NCBI RefSeq assembly: GCF_032337115.1 | Contig: NZ_JAVXZY010000010.1 | Location: 1-64,000, forward strand | Length of the DNA: 64,000 nucleotides | Reading direction: 5' to 3' | From: Roseateles_C aquae | GTDB lineage: Bacteria > Pseudomonadota > Gammaproteobacteria > Burkholderiales > Burkholderiaceae_C | In this document: positions 22,485 through 31,034 of the stretch, piece after piece | Numbering within the stretch: position 1 is the first letter of the stretch | How the letters are laid out: every line of letters begins with the position of its first letter | Made by a program: the position numbers and the translations under genes | Notes under the pieces: generated by a model | What the model was told of the DNA's origin: nothing | What the model saw: the letters and a program-made list of their open reading frames with translations, nothing else | The model's database searches: none

Positions 22485-23774
22485 TCAAGGCTTTTGCTCG
22501 GCATGCGTTGCCGTGCCCCCTGAAGCCTCTGCTTCGGTCACTACCAGGGCCTGGCCATCCCAATGGGCAAAGCGGTAGCCGCGTGCCCTCAGCTGCTTGA
22601 TCAGCAGCGGCAGGGCCTCGGCGCTGCGCTGGTGGATGTCGTGCATCAGCACGATGCCGCGGCCGGCATGGTCCAGCTCCTCGAGCACCCGCTGGACGAT
22701 GGATGCCGGTGAGGGATCGGCCCAATCCATCGAATCGATATTCCACAGCACCAGGCGCAGGTGGCGCTGCTCCAGCTCGGCCAGCACCTGTTCGTTCAAG
22801 GCGCCATAAGGGGCGCGGAACATGCCGGTGCGCGCCGGGCCGGCGGGCACCAGCTGGTCGAGCAGCTGCTGGGTCAGATCGATCTCTTCGTCGATCGCGG
22901 CCTCGCCCAGCTTGGACATCTGCGGATGGCTGTAGCTGTGATTGCCGATGGCATGCCCGCCGGCAATGACCTGAGCAACGATCTCCTGGTTGTGCTTGAC
23001 GATGGCCTGGCCGTTTTCTCGCTCGCCCAGATTGCGGCCGACCTGGAAGAACATGGCCTTCAGCCCATGCTCGCCCAGCGTCTTCAGGATGGCCGGCGTG
23101 TGCACCGGATGCGGGCCATCGTCAAAGCTCAGCAGCACCGTGCGCGCGGGCAGTTCCAGGCCGTGCCATTCACGCTCGCGGGCTGCGCGTGCCAGATGCA
23201 GATCCTCGATGCTCAACGGCGTGTTGCCGAGATGGCGTGACAGCCGCTGCTCGATATCCTGTTGCTGTTCCAAGCCCTGTAGCCAGCGCTGCCGCTCGTC
23301 GCCATCCGCTGCAACTCGCAGCTGCTGGAACAGCACCAGCAGCTGCTCGTGCAAGCTGCCGTGCCAGGCCGTCTGCAAGCGCAGCTCGGAGAGCAGCGGC
23401 CGCAGCGCGGGCAGCTCCGTCCTGCTCACGGCGCCGGCGACAGCCATCAATTCCTGCAAAGGCTCTATCTGTCCGGCATGGGCCGCCGCCGTCAGCGACG
23501 CGACCAATTTTTGTGTCTGCGCCTGCTGGTCTTTTCTGATCCGGTAGAGGGCGGCTTGGGCCTGGGCATGACGCGGATCCTGCGGGCTGACCTGCGCCAG
23601 CAACTGCTCATCGCGATAAAGAGACAGCAGTTCATCAAGGCGTGCCTTTAGCTTGTTAGGCAAATGTTGAGTCGCTGCTGCTGTGCTGGCTTCCGCGCCC
23701 GATATGGGGTGGCCCTGCGCGATGCCAAGCCATGCGATCAGGCAGGTGGCAAATAGAGATTGCTTCGTGTTCAT
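22485..23774 (-). CDS. Secreted polysaccharide deacetylase (NodB domain)
   Basis: The protein has about 429 residues from the ATG at 23774, with a signal peptide (LFATCLIAWLGIAQG). An adjacent ATG at 23777 is equally possible, and an upstream one at 23804 gives a longer leader. Residues 30-205 are a helical N-terminal region. The NodB domain follows with motif 1 SFDDGPHP, motif 2 HSYSHP, motif 3 RAPYG, motif 4 IDSMDWADP and motif 5 VLMHDIHQ, all metal-binding and catalytic positions being present. It should remove N-acetyl groups from a periplasmic or surface glycan such as peptidoglycan or poly-N-acetylglucosamine. The gene appears to be monocistronic. Confidence 0.88.
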   Translation of the reverse strand: MNTKQSLFATCLIAWLGIAQGHPISGAEASTAAATQHLPNKLKARLDELLSLYRDEQLLAQVSPQDPRHAQAQAALYRIRKDQQAQTQKLVASLTAAAHAGQIEPLQELMAVAGAVSRTELPALRPLLSELRLQTAWHGSLHEQLLVLFQQLRVAADGDERQRWLQGLEQQQDIEQRLSRHLGNTPLSIEDLHLARAAREREWHGLELPARTVLLSFDDGPHPVHTPAILKTLGEHGLKAMFFQVGRNLGERENGQAIVKHNQEIVAQVIAGGHAIGNHSYSHPQMSKLGEAAIDEEIDLTQQLLDQLVPAGPARTGMFRAPYGALNEQVLAELEQRHLRLVLWNIDSMDWADPSPASIVQRVLEELDHAGRGIVLMHDIHQRSAEALPLLIKQLRARGYRFAHWDGQALVVTEAEASGGTATHAEQKP

Positions 23775-23864
23775 CATGGCTGGCGCGCATCTTAGCTTTG
23801 GCATCCAGGGGCCTGAATTCTTGCCCGCGCAGCAGAAAAATCACTGCAAGGAGAGGGTAAAGTA

Positions 23865-24470
23865 ATGTCCCCTTACTTTCCGAACTTCCTCCAAGTGCTC
23901 GCCAAGATAACGTCCAAGAATCAGTTGACCCTGCCAAAAAGCGTGACAGAGAGTCTGGGTCCGGTGCAGTACTTCGACGTGCAAACTAGGGCCGGGCAAA
24001 TCGTGCTGACGCCGGTACGCATCCAGCGCGGCGACGCGGTCAGGGCCAAATTGGCAGAGCTGGCCATCGACGAAAAAACGCTCGAAAAAGCATTGAGCTG
24101 GGCCAAGGCCGGCACGGCGGCCAAGAAATCATCGAGTGGCAAAAAAACGCCGGCCGCCGCGGCGCCAAAAAAGCCGGCAAAACCATTGAGTGGTGCTCGG
24201 GCGCGGGTCGCTGCTAAGTCCGCCATCGACGGCAAAACCATTGAGACCGTAACAAACGGTAGCGCTCGCCGCACCGCGGGCACGGCAAAACCATCGAGTG
24301 CGAAAAAGCCGGCCCGTCCAGCCACCGCGCTCAAGACGGGGCGCAAAACAGCGGCCAAGCCGGCCGCGAAAGTGCCTGCCAAGACAGTGAAAGCGAGTGC
24401 TGCGGTCGTGCCGAAGCTGGCGGCCAAGCGCGCCCGCGGCGCAGCCAAGCCCGCGGCTCGTCGCGCATGA
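23865..24470 (+). CDS. AbrB/SpoVT-type antitoxin-like protein with a histone H1-like tail
   Basis: The 201-residue protein starts at 23865 with AAGGAG about 10 bases upstream. Residues 11-55 form a swapped-hairpin AbrB domain (VLAKITSKNQLTLPKSVTE...GQIVLTPVR). A short helix (KLAELAIDEKTLEKALSWAK) resembles antitoxin neutralising segments. Residues 85-201 are almost entirely Ala, Lys, Pro, Ser and Arg with repeated AKKP and KTI units, like bacterial histone H1-type tails, and would bind DNA non-specifically. Its stop overlaps the next gene (ATGA), which encodes a PIN-like protein. The pair looks like a toxin-antitoxin module with an unusual DNA-binding extension. Confidence 0.75.
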   Translation: MSPYFPNFLQVLAKITSKNQLTLPKSVTESLGPVQYFDVQTRAGQIVLTPVRIQRGDAVRAKLAELAIDEKTLEKALSWAKAGTAAKKSSSGKKTPAAAAPKKPAKPLSGARARVAAKSAIDGKTIETVTNGSARRTAGTAKPSSAKKPARPATALKTGRKTAAKPAAKVPAKTVKASAAVVPKLAAKRARGAAKPAARRA

Positions 24471-24928
24471 GCCGGCGTCCCTCTCGTTCGGCCAGCCGGG
24501 CGGCGGTGCCGCGCCTGGTGATTGACCATGCCTTGCTGCTGCGCGCGCTCCTGCTCAGCGATGAGCGCAGCCGCGCCCTGCGCCAGAGTTGGCAACAGGG
24601 GCGCTGCCGGCCCTTGATCAGCGCCGATCTGGCCCAGACCCTGATGCGGGCGCTTGCGTTTCCGGGCCTGCGCTTAAGGCCGGGTCAGCAGCATGAGTTG
24701 CTGGCTGATTTCTTGCCCTATGCCGAGGCCTGCACGGCAGCGACGCCTGCCTTGGGTAGCCGTTTGCCGCGTGAGGAAGCGGCGGCGCTGGAGCTTGCCG
24801 TGGCCGCCTCGGCCGATGTGCTGCTGACCGAGGGTCAGGCCTTGCGTGCGCATCTCGCCCGTTGGGGCGAGCAGCGCTACGGCCGATTGCGCGCCGAGTC
24901 GCTGGACGAGTTCCTGGCGCGTTTCTGA
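24467..24928 (+). CDS. PIN-like domain protein, putative toxin partner
   Basis: The 153-residue protein has the layout of the PIN-family 'putative toxin component' group: Asp20 in the first strand (RLVIDHALLLRALLL), a middle segment RCRPLISADLAQTLMRAL, and an end segment LELAVAASADVLLTEGQAL with Asp117 and Glu122. Usual PIN domains have Asp at four acidic sites; here glutamates (E103/E104, E122) fill some, so RNase activity is uncertain. It is coupled by ATGA overlap to the AbrB-like gene, the expected antitoxin-first order. Confidence 0.65.
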   Translation: MSRRPSRSASRAAVPRLVIDHALLLRALLLSDERSRALRQSWQQGRCRPLISADLAQTLMRALAFPGLRLRPGQQHELLADFLPYAEACTAATPALGSRLPREEAAALELAVAASADVLLTEGQALRAHLARWGEQRYGRLRAESLDEFLARF

Positions 24929-24979
24929 GCTTTTTTCGCCGCGAGGGCAGCCACGAATCTGTTAGATTCCCGCCCCGTC

Positions 24980-25198
24980 ATGGGCAGTTTCGATCAGTCA
25001 ATTTCCAAGAGCATGTGGCGCGTCGTGTTCTACGAACGACGCAATAACCGGGTGCAACTGGACAAGACCGGCCCCTGGCTGCCGCAGCGACAACTCGCGA
25101 TGGATTGGGCGCAGTGGTTCTCCGCCCAGGGCTATTTCGTGGCCTTGCAGCACCAGAGTGGTGAGCTGGAGCGGCTTTGCGAGGGGCTGCCCGGCTGA
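24980..25198 (+). CDS. Conserved small protein of unknown function
   Basis: The 72-residue product reads MWRVVFYERRNNRVQLDKTG in its core and WAQWFSAQGYFVALQHQSG near the end. It is rich in aromatic residues and has no signal or membrane segment. The ATG at 24980 and an internal ATG at 25013 are both possible; neither has a strong ribosome-binding site. Codon usage fits the genome. No family was recognised. Confidence 0.5.
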   Translation: MGSFDQSISKSMWRVVFYERRNNRVQLDKTGPWLPQRQLAMDWAQWFSAQGYFVALQHQSGELERLCEGLPG

Positions 25199-25211
25199 AC
25201 TTCAGCGGGTC

Positions 25212-26294
25212 TCACGCGGCAGCCCGATAGCCGCCGCGTTCCAGCGCCCAGCCTTCGGTGGCCAGTTGCTGGCCATGTTGCTGCACATGGACCGGGCTGA
25301 GCCGCTTGGCGGCGGCGCGCTGCACCAGCGCTTCGGCCTGAGCGGCCGTCAGTTGCAAGGCGAACTTGGCCCAGCGCTTTTGCACCAGCTCGTGGCCCCA
25401 GGCGTCTTCCAGCGCCCAGCGGATTTCATGCATCTTGATCAGTTGCTGGGCCTGCAGCACCCGCGGCGCCAGCGCCAGCACGAAGCGGTTGAAATCGGCG
25501 CGCAGTGCATCGCTGGGCAGCAGCGCTTCCAGGCGAGCCAGGCGGGCGCTCCAGCCCGGCGTGGCCAGCTGACGCGTCACCAGTGCCTGCAAGGCCTGGA
25601 TGGGGTTGAACAGGCGCAGGCGGTTGGGCGGCAGCACATGCAGCGGAATCGTGGCCGCTTCCTCATGAGGCAGCTCGGTGACAAAGCTGCACAGCACGGC
25701 AATGCGCTGCCAGGGCGCGGCCCCCAGGCCACCGATCTGGCGGAACGGCCCTTGCTCGACGCTGCGCGCGATCTCGCTGGCAGCGGCCCAGCCGTGGCCG
25801 GCCTTGACGGCATTGGCCTGCTGGCTCATCACGGCTAGGTTGCCGGCGGCATAGCCGGCGTCATTGCGCACCCTATCGATCGAATAGGCGTTGGGGTTCT
25901 GACGGTCCTGGCTCAGCGCCACACGGGTGATCGGGCAGTGCTCGGTGTCGAGCTGCTGCAGGTAGTTGGGCGTCAGCAAGGTGGTTTCAAAGCTGCGGCC
26001 GCGGGCCCAGGCATGGGTGCGCAGTTGCAGCCACAGCTGGGTGTGGCGGTGCGCTTTCAAGGTGCGGCGACCAAAGGTGGCCTGGCCCGCCTGCCAGCCC
26101 TGGCGCAGCGGCGAGGTGCTGAACAGATGCTCGACCGGGGGCGTCAGGCCATGGTGGGCATGATCCCAGCCCAGTTCGAAGCCGAGCGCGCTGTGGCCTG
26201 CGCCTTGCCCGGTGGACGGGCTGCTGTCGTCCATGCCGAGTTCAAGCTGGGCGGGGGCGAGCTGTTGAATTGCTGTTGCTGCGATCTGTGCCAT
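25212..26294 (-). CDS. HNH/treble-clef-like protein of unknown function
   Basis: The 360-residue protein has at about 119-162 the pattern HCPITRVAL...NAYSIDRVRNDAGYAAGNLAVMSQQAN. This resembles the HNH-type arrangement in which a CPxT turn is followed by SIDRxxNxxGYxxGN. The second Cys pair and the classical central His are not evident, so nuclease activity is uncertain. The N-terminal third has several His-rich stretches (DHAHHG). The C-terminal half is helical with no known motif. It is transcribed away from a WYL-domain regulator 127 bp distant, which may control it. Confidence 0.6.
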   Translation of the reverse strand: MAQIAATAIQQLAPAQLELGMDDSSPSTGQGAGHSALGFELGWDHAHHGLTPPVEHLFSTSPLRQGWQAGQATFGRRTLKAHRHTQLWLQLRTHAWARGRSFETTLLTPNYLQQLDTEHCPITRVALSQDRQNPNAYSIDRVRNDAGYAAGNLAVMSQQANAVKAGHGWAAASEIARSVEQGPFRQIGGLGAAPWQRIAVLCSFVTELPHEEAATIPLHVLPPNRLRLFNPIQALQALVTRQLATPGWSARLARLEALLPSDALRADFNRFVLALAPRVLQAQQLIKMHEIRWALEDAWGHELVQKRWAKFALQLTAAQAEALVQRAAAKRLSPVHVQQHGQQLATEGWALERGGYRAAA

Positions 26295-26421
26295 GGTCGT
26301 GCTCCTGGATTGCGTCGGGAGGCCGCCATCAATTTGTCAGCGACCTTGTGGCACAGTGTCTGGCGCCAGTGGCTCAAGGGATGAGCCAGCTGGATCATTG
26401 GTGAAACCACGGGGGTGAGGC

Positions 26422-27402
26422 ATGGACCGGACCGAGCGCTTCTACAAGATCGAAATGCTGATTCGCAGCCGCGAATGTGTCAGTTTTGCGACGCTGCTGG
26501 AGACGCTGGAGGTGTCGCCAGCCACCTTGAAGCGCGATCTGCAATACCTGCGCGAGCGCATGGATGCGCCGATCGAGTACGACGCCATGGCCAATGGCTA
26601 TCGCTTCGGCCAGCAATGGAAGGGCCAGCGCCATGAGCTGCCCGGCGTCTGGTTCAACGAGAAGGAGCTGCATGCGCTGCTGACGATGAACCAGCTGATG
26701 TCCAGCCTCGACGAGAACGGCATCCTGACCCGCCATCTGCAGCCGATGATGGACAAGCTCAGCGGCATGCTGGGCTCCGACGAGGCCGAGAGCCGCGAGC
26801 TGACCCGGCGCGTCAAGCTGATCTCGACCGCCCGGCGCCGCGTACCCAGCGAGCATTTCGAGACGGTGGGCAGTGCCCTGGTCAAGCGCCAGCGCCTGCG
26901 TCTGCATTACCGCAAGCGTGCCCGCAACGGCTCTGCTGGCAGCTTGAGTGAGCGCCTGCTCTCACCGCAACGCCTGGTGCACTACCGCAATACCTGGTAT
27001 CTCGATGCCTGGTGCCATCAGAGCGAGGGTCTGCGCCGCTTTGCGCTGGACGCGGTCGAGCAGGCCGAACTGCTCAATGAGAAGGCCAAGCCGGTGGCGG
27101 TGAAGCAGCTGGAGGCCGAGCTGGACCAGGGCTATGGCATCTTTGCCGGCGGCCAGGCGCAATGGGCGACGCTGGTGTTCAGCGCCGAGGCGGCCCAGTG
27201 GGTGTCGCGCGAGGAATGGCATGCCAGCCAGCGCAGCGAATGGCTGGACGATGGCCGTTGGCAGCTCGAAGTGCCCTTTGTCGACGCCACCGAGCTGTTG
27301 ATGGATTTGCTGCGCCACGCCGGCGAGGTGCAGGTGCTTGCGCCGGCGGCCCTGCGCCGGGCCTATCAGCAGAAGCTGGAAAAGGCCTTGGCGCAGGCCT
27401 GA
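26422..27402 (+). CDS. YafY-type WYL-domain transcriptional regulator
   Basis: The 326-residue protein has an N-terminal HTH (residues 3-60: RFYKIEMLIRSRECVSFATL...SPATLKRDLQYLRERM) of the DeoR/HTH_11 type. The WYL domain (about 150-225) includes LVHYRNTWYLDAWCH and LRRFALDAVEQAELL. A C-terminal WCX-like region follows. WYL regulators respond to nucleic-acid-derived ligands and often govern defence or DNA-damage genes. The divergent HNH-like gene is the natural candidate target. Confidence 0.87.
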   Translation: MDRTERFYKIEMLIRSRECVSFATLLETLEVSPATLKRDLQYLRERMDAPIEYDAMANGYRFGQQWKGQRHELPGVWFNEKELHALLTMNQLMSSLDENGILTRHLQPMMDKLSGMLGSDEAESRELTRRVKLISTARRRVPSEHFETVGSALVKRQRLRLHYRKRARNGSAGSLSERLLSPQRLVHYRNTWYLDAWCHQSEGLRRFALDAVEQAELLNEKAKPVAVKQLEAELDQGYGIFAGGQAQWATLVFSAEAAQWVSREEWHASQRSEWLDDGRWQLEVPFVDATELLMDLLRHAGEVQVLAPAALRRAYQQKLEKALAQA

Positions 27403-27420
27403 GGCGGGTGGGTACCCCGG

Positions 27421-28011
27421 TCAGGAGGCGTCGTCGTCGCTCTCATTGCGCTTCAAGCGCTCGCTGTGCCAATAGACGTCGTCGCCGCCCAGGCCGTCAA
27501 GATTGGCGCGGTTCAGCACGCGGGCCAGCACGAAGAGCAGGTCGGACAAGCGGTTCAGGTACTGGCGCGGCGCCGCATTGATGCTCTCGTGTGCCGCCAG
27601 CGTGACGACGGCGCGCTCGGCCCGCCGCGCCACCGTGCGGCAGACATGGGCGATGGCCGCGCTGCGCGTGCCGGCCGGCAGGATGAATTCCTTCAGCCGT
27701 GGCAGCTCGGCGTTATGGTCGGCCAGCGCCTGGTCCAGGCGCAGCACGGCGTCCATCTTCAGCAATTCGTAGCCGGGCATGCAGAGTTCGCCGCCGAGAT
27801 TGAACAGCTCGTGCTGGATGGTGATCAGCAACTCGCGCACCGCCTCGGGCAGCGGTTCGGCCAGCAGCACGCCGAGGTTGGAATTCAGCTCATCGACGTC
27901 GCCCATGGCCTGCACGCGCAGGTGGTCCTTGGGCACGCGGCTGCCGTCACCGAGGCCGGTCGTGCCGTCGTCGCCGGTGCGGGTTGCGATTTGTGAGAGT
28001 CGGTTGGCCAT
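27421..28011 (-). CDS. pduO: PduO-type ATP:cob(I)alamin adenosyltransferase
   Basis: The 196-residue protein has the P-loop-like ATP motif TRTGDDGTTGLGDGSR (residues 10-25). The conserved helices are VCRTVARRAERAVV, with the catalytic Arg pair, and YLNRLSDLLFVLARVLN. It transfers adenosyl from ATP to cob(I)alamin, making coenzyme B12. No B12-dependent enzyme is nearby. It converges with the WYL regulator gene, leaving 18 bp. Confidence 0.92.
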   Translation of the reverse strand: MANRLSQIATRTGDDGTTGLGDGSRVPKDHLRVQAMGDVDELNSNLGVLLAEPLPEAVRELLITIQHELFNLGGELCMPGYELLKMDAVLRLDQALADHNAELPRLKEFILPAGTRSAAIAHVCRTVARRAERAVVTLAAHESINAAPRQYLNRLSDLLFVLARVLNRANLDGLGGDDVYWHSERLKRNESDDDAS

Positions 28012-28099
28012 CAGGCGCTCTGTGCAGGTGCTGGGAAGGCCCGCATCTTGCCTCAGAACGGAAGGCCCGCAGCGCAGCCCGGATGTTCCTCAGCAGACT

Positions 28100-28333
28100 T
28101 CAGCCACGCCGGCCACTGCGATGAAAGGGCGGCTTGTGGTTGGCTTGTTCCTTGGCATGCAGGGTGGCATCGCCCTTGCCGTGGCCATGTTCATGCCAGA
28201 CCGGCGCACCTTTGTCGCTCGGGGGCTGGCTGAAAAGGCCGCGGAAGAACAGCTTGACCAAATCGAAGCGCAGCGCACCCAGCACGGCCAGCGCGAGGGC
28301 CAGCACCAGCAGCACGGTGGCGAGATCAGACAT
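28100..28333 (-). CDS. Small membrane protein with a His-rich tail
   Basis: The 77-residue product has one N-terminal membrane helix (LATVLLVLALALAVLGAL). The hydrophilic tail contains WHEHGHGKGDATLH and two further His. The start at 28333 is well supported by a consensus AAGGAGG 5 bases upstream. The His cluster suggests metal binding, but no family was recognised. It lies between pduO and an FAD oxidase gene on the other strand. Confidence 0.65.
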   Translation of the reverse strand: MSDLATVLLVLALALAVLGALRFDLVKLFFRGLFSQPPSDKGAPVWHEHGHGKGDATLHAKEQANHKPPFHRSGRRG

Positions 28334-28481
28334 GGCACCCTCCTTGGCGTCTTGGTGATGGCTATGCTGGCACCGTGCGCCAGTCGATGCAAGGGGGAGG
28401 GGCGACCGATCCGCGCGGCATTTGCGCTGGCGCAGCTTCAGGCATCATTCACGCCAAACAGATCGCGACCAGGAGCCCGCC

Positions 28482-29900
28482 ATGAATGCGCCAGACCCGC
28501 TGAATTTCGCAGCCCGGCGAGCCCTGCCCGAGGCCATGCTCGAGGCGCTGCGCCAGCGCTTCGGTGATCGCTGCTCGACGGCGCTGGCGGTGCGCGAGCA
28601 GCATGGGCGCGATGAGTCGCCGATCGACATGCCGCCGCCCGATGCGGTGCTGTTTGCCGAGAGCGAGGACGAGGTCTGCTTCGTGCTGGCGCTGGCCAGC
28701 GAGCATCGTGTGCCGGTGATTCCCTATGGTGTGGGCAGCTCGCTGGAAGGCCATCTGCTGGCGGTGCAGGGCGGGCTGAGCCTGGATGTCTCGCGGCTCA
28801 ATCGCATTCTCAGCATCAATGCCGAGGACCTGACGGTAACGGTGCAGCCCGGCGTCACACGCCAGCAGCTGAACAACGAGATCCGCCACCAGGGCCTGTT
28901 CTTCCCCATCGATCCGGGAGCCGATGCCAGCCTGGGTGGCATGGCGGCCACCCGGGCCAGCGGTACCAATGCGGTTCGTTACGGCACCATGCGCGAGAAC
29001 GTGCTGGGGCTCGCGGTGGTGACGGCCTGCGGCGAACGTGTGCGCACCGGCTCGCGGGCGAGGAAGAGCAGCGCCGGCTACGACCTGACACGGCTTTTCG
29101 TTGGCAGCGAGGGCACGCTGGGCGTGATCACTGAACTGACGCTGCGGCTGTATCCGCTGCCCGAGGCGGTGTCGGCCGCGGTCTGCTTCTTCCCCAGCAT
29201 CGATGCGGCGGTGCAGGCGACGATACAGATCATCCAGATGGGCGTGCCGATCGCGCGCTGCGAACTGCTGGATGCTCATGCGATCCGCGCCGTCAACGCC
29301 CACGACAAGTTGGGTCTGCGCGAGGCGCCGATGCTGCTGATGGAATTCCACGGCTCGCCGGCCGGTGTGGCGGAGCAGGCGCAGACGGTGCAGGAGATTG
29401 CCCGCGACTGTGGCGGTGAGGATTTCGATTGGGCGACCACGCCCGAGGCCCGCAGCCGGCTCTGGACGGCGCGCCACCATGCCTATCTGTCGGCGCTGCA
29501 GACGAGGCCTGGCTGCCGCTGTGTCACCACCGACACCTGCGTGCCCATCTCACGGCTGGCGCAGAGCATCAATGAATCGGTGTGCGAGGTGGAGGAGGCC
29601 GGCATCCCCTACTTCATCGTTGGACATGTCGGTGACGGCAATTTCCACCTCGGCTACCTGATCGACCCACTGCAGCCGGCCGAACGCGAGACCGCCGAGC
29701 GGCTGAGCGCCCAGATGGTCGCCCGCGCCATTCGCCTGGGCGGCACCTGCACTGGCGAGCACGGTATCGGCCTGCACAAGCAGGCCTTTCTGATCGAGGA
29801 AGCAGGCGAGCCCGCCGTGGCGATGATGCGCAGCCTGAAGGCCGCGCTGGACCCGCTGAACATCATGAATCCGGGGAAGATCTTCAGCGGTCCGCGCTGA
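28482..29900 (+). CDS. FAD-binding D-lactate/glycolate-type oxidase (GlcD/Dld family)
   Basis: The 472-residue protein starts at 28482 with AGGAG 6 bases upstream. The FAD_binding_4 domain (about 40-220) has PVIPYGVGSSLEGHL, FFPIDPGADASLGGMAATRASGTNAVRYGTM (in pieces), and SSAGYDLTRLFVGSEGTLGVITE. The C-terminal FAD-oxidase domain has GHVGDGNFHLGYLIDP and GGTCTGEHGIGLHKQAF, the latter with the catalytic His. Such proteins oxidise D-2-hydroxy acids, passing electrons to quinone or cytochrome. No FeS partner (GlcF) is adjacent, so a single-subunit D-lactate dehydrogenase is more likely than glycolate oxidase. Confidence 0.87.
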   Translation: MNAPDPLNFAARRALPEAMLEALRQRFGDRCSTALAVREQHGRDESPIDMPPPDAVLFAESEDEVCFVLALASEHRVPVIPYGVGSSLEGHLLAVQGGLSLDVSRLNRILSINAEDLTVTVQPGVTRQQLNNEIRHQGLFFPIDPGADASLGGMAATRASGTNAVRYGTMRENVLGLAVVTACGERVRTGSRARKSSAGYDLTRLFVGSEGTLGVITELTLRLYPLPEAVSAAVCFFPSIDAAVQATIQIIQMGVPIARCELLDAHAIRAVNAHDKLGLREAPMLLMEFHGSPAGVAEQAQTVQEIARDCGGEDFDWATTPEARSRLWTARHHAYLSALQTRPGCRCVTTDTCVPISRLAQSINESVCEVEEAGIPYFIVGHVGDGNFHLGYLIDPLQPAERETAERLSAQMVARAIRLGGTCTGEHGIGLHKQAFLIEEAGEPAVAMMRSLKAALDPLNIMNPGKIFSGPR

Positions 29901-29928
29901 GGCAAGGCCGCCCGGCCTTGCCTGAGGC

Positions 29929-30936
29929 TCAGTTGGCGCTGTAGCTGACGTTGCTGCCGCTGTAGTTGGCGGTGACGGTGTAGTGCTTGCTCACGCCACC
30001 CTTGGCAAGCAGCACGTCATAGACCACGACGCTGCTGCTGCTGCTGAGCACCCTGATGGTGACGCTGTCAGCACCAGCGCTCAAGCTACCGCTGGAATTC
30101 AGCAGGGGTTTGCCGGTGCTTACTTGCCAGTTGCTGAAGCCGTAGTCGACATAGGACTTGCTGTCGGCCCAGTGAGCCGTGCGCACGCGGCTGCTGCTGA
30201 TGCGGAAATTACTGCTGTCTGCGGCAGAGACGCCTTGCATGCCGAAATACTGGCTGCCATTGAAGGTCATGCTCAGCTGACCTTGCGCGTCGATCTCGAA
30301 CAAGGCGATTGCCGTGATCGGTCCAATGGACTCCCCATTGGCGCTACCGCTGAGCTTGTCGAAGCTGAGCTGCAGCCGTGTGTTCGGACTGAGCAGCTGC
30401 GGATTGCTTACGGCGGTGAGAAAGTCCATCCGCATGCTGCCGTTGAGGCTGAAGGCCTCGCTGCCAACGCTGCCAACAAGATTGTTGAAGCTCATCTTGA
30501 TGTAGCTGCCTGCCGGCAGGCTGCTGGCGTTGTTGTCGACATTGCTGTCGACCGTGATGCTGCCGGTGCAGCGCATGCCGGTGCTGGGCGGCAGGTCGGC
30601 ACACTTGACCTCCTGGACAGCCAGGGCGTGGGCATTCGGGCTGGTGCCCGTGGGGCGGGTAAAGCTGTGGCCCCAGGGATTTCCAAACGGCAGGAAGGCG
30701 CTGCTGGGATCGTTGCTGCGCCGTGCCAGATCGGTGGCTGCGCTGCCGAGCGCCTTGACGCTGTCGATCGCATCACCACTGCTCTGCGCCAGGCTGGCAG
30801 CCTGCGAGGGGGGCGCTTGCAAAACCAAGGGTGCTGGTGTGGGGGGCAGCTCGGCCGTGGAGCCGCCGCCCCCTCCGCCGCAAGCGACGAGCGCAGCGCA
30901 GCTGCTCAACGCCATCAGTGAACGGGTTGTACGCAT
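29929..30936 (-). CDS. Predicted lipoprotein of unknown function
   Basis: The 335-residue product has a lipoprotein signal with lipobox LVAC followed by a Gly run (CGGGGGGS), so it should be lipid-anchored. The start at 30936 has AGGAGG upstream; a longer frame to 31062 lacks signal-peptide character at its N-terminus. The mature part is Ser/Asn-rich and beta-rich (GSYIKMSFNNLVGSVGSEAF, YSGSNVSYSAN at the end). One Cys pair (VKCADLP, MRCTGSI) may form a disulfide. No domain was recognised. Confidence 0.7.
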   Translation of the reverse strand: MRTTRSLMALSSCAALVACGGGGGGSTAELPPTPAPLVLQAPPSQAASLAQSSGDAIDSVKALGSAATDLARRSNDPSSAFLPFGNPWGHSFTRPTGTSPNAHALAVQEVKCADLPPSTGMRCTGSITVDSNVDNNASSLPAGSYIKMSFNNLVGSVGSEAFSLNGSMRMDFLTAVSNPQLLSPNTRLQLSFDKLSGSANGESIGPITAIALFEIDAQGQLSMTFNGSQYFGMQGVSAADSSNFRISSSRVRTAHWADSKSYVDYGFSNWQVSTGKPLLNSSGSLSAGADSVTIRVLSSSSSVVVYDVLLAKGGVSKHYTVTANYSGSNVSYSAN

Positions 30937-31034
30937 GGGGGTCCTCCTCCCAAAACACGGAGCCGCCATCTTAGGCAGTAGATGAGCCCCCTGTCGTACA
31001 CCCAGATGGGGGAAACGGCAGTGATCAGCGCCAG

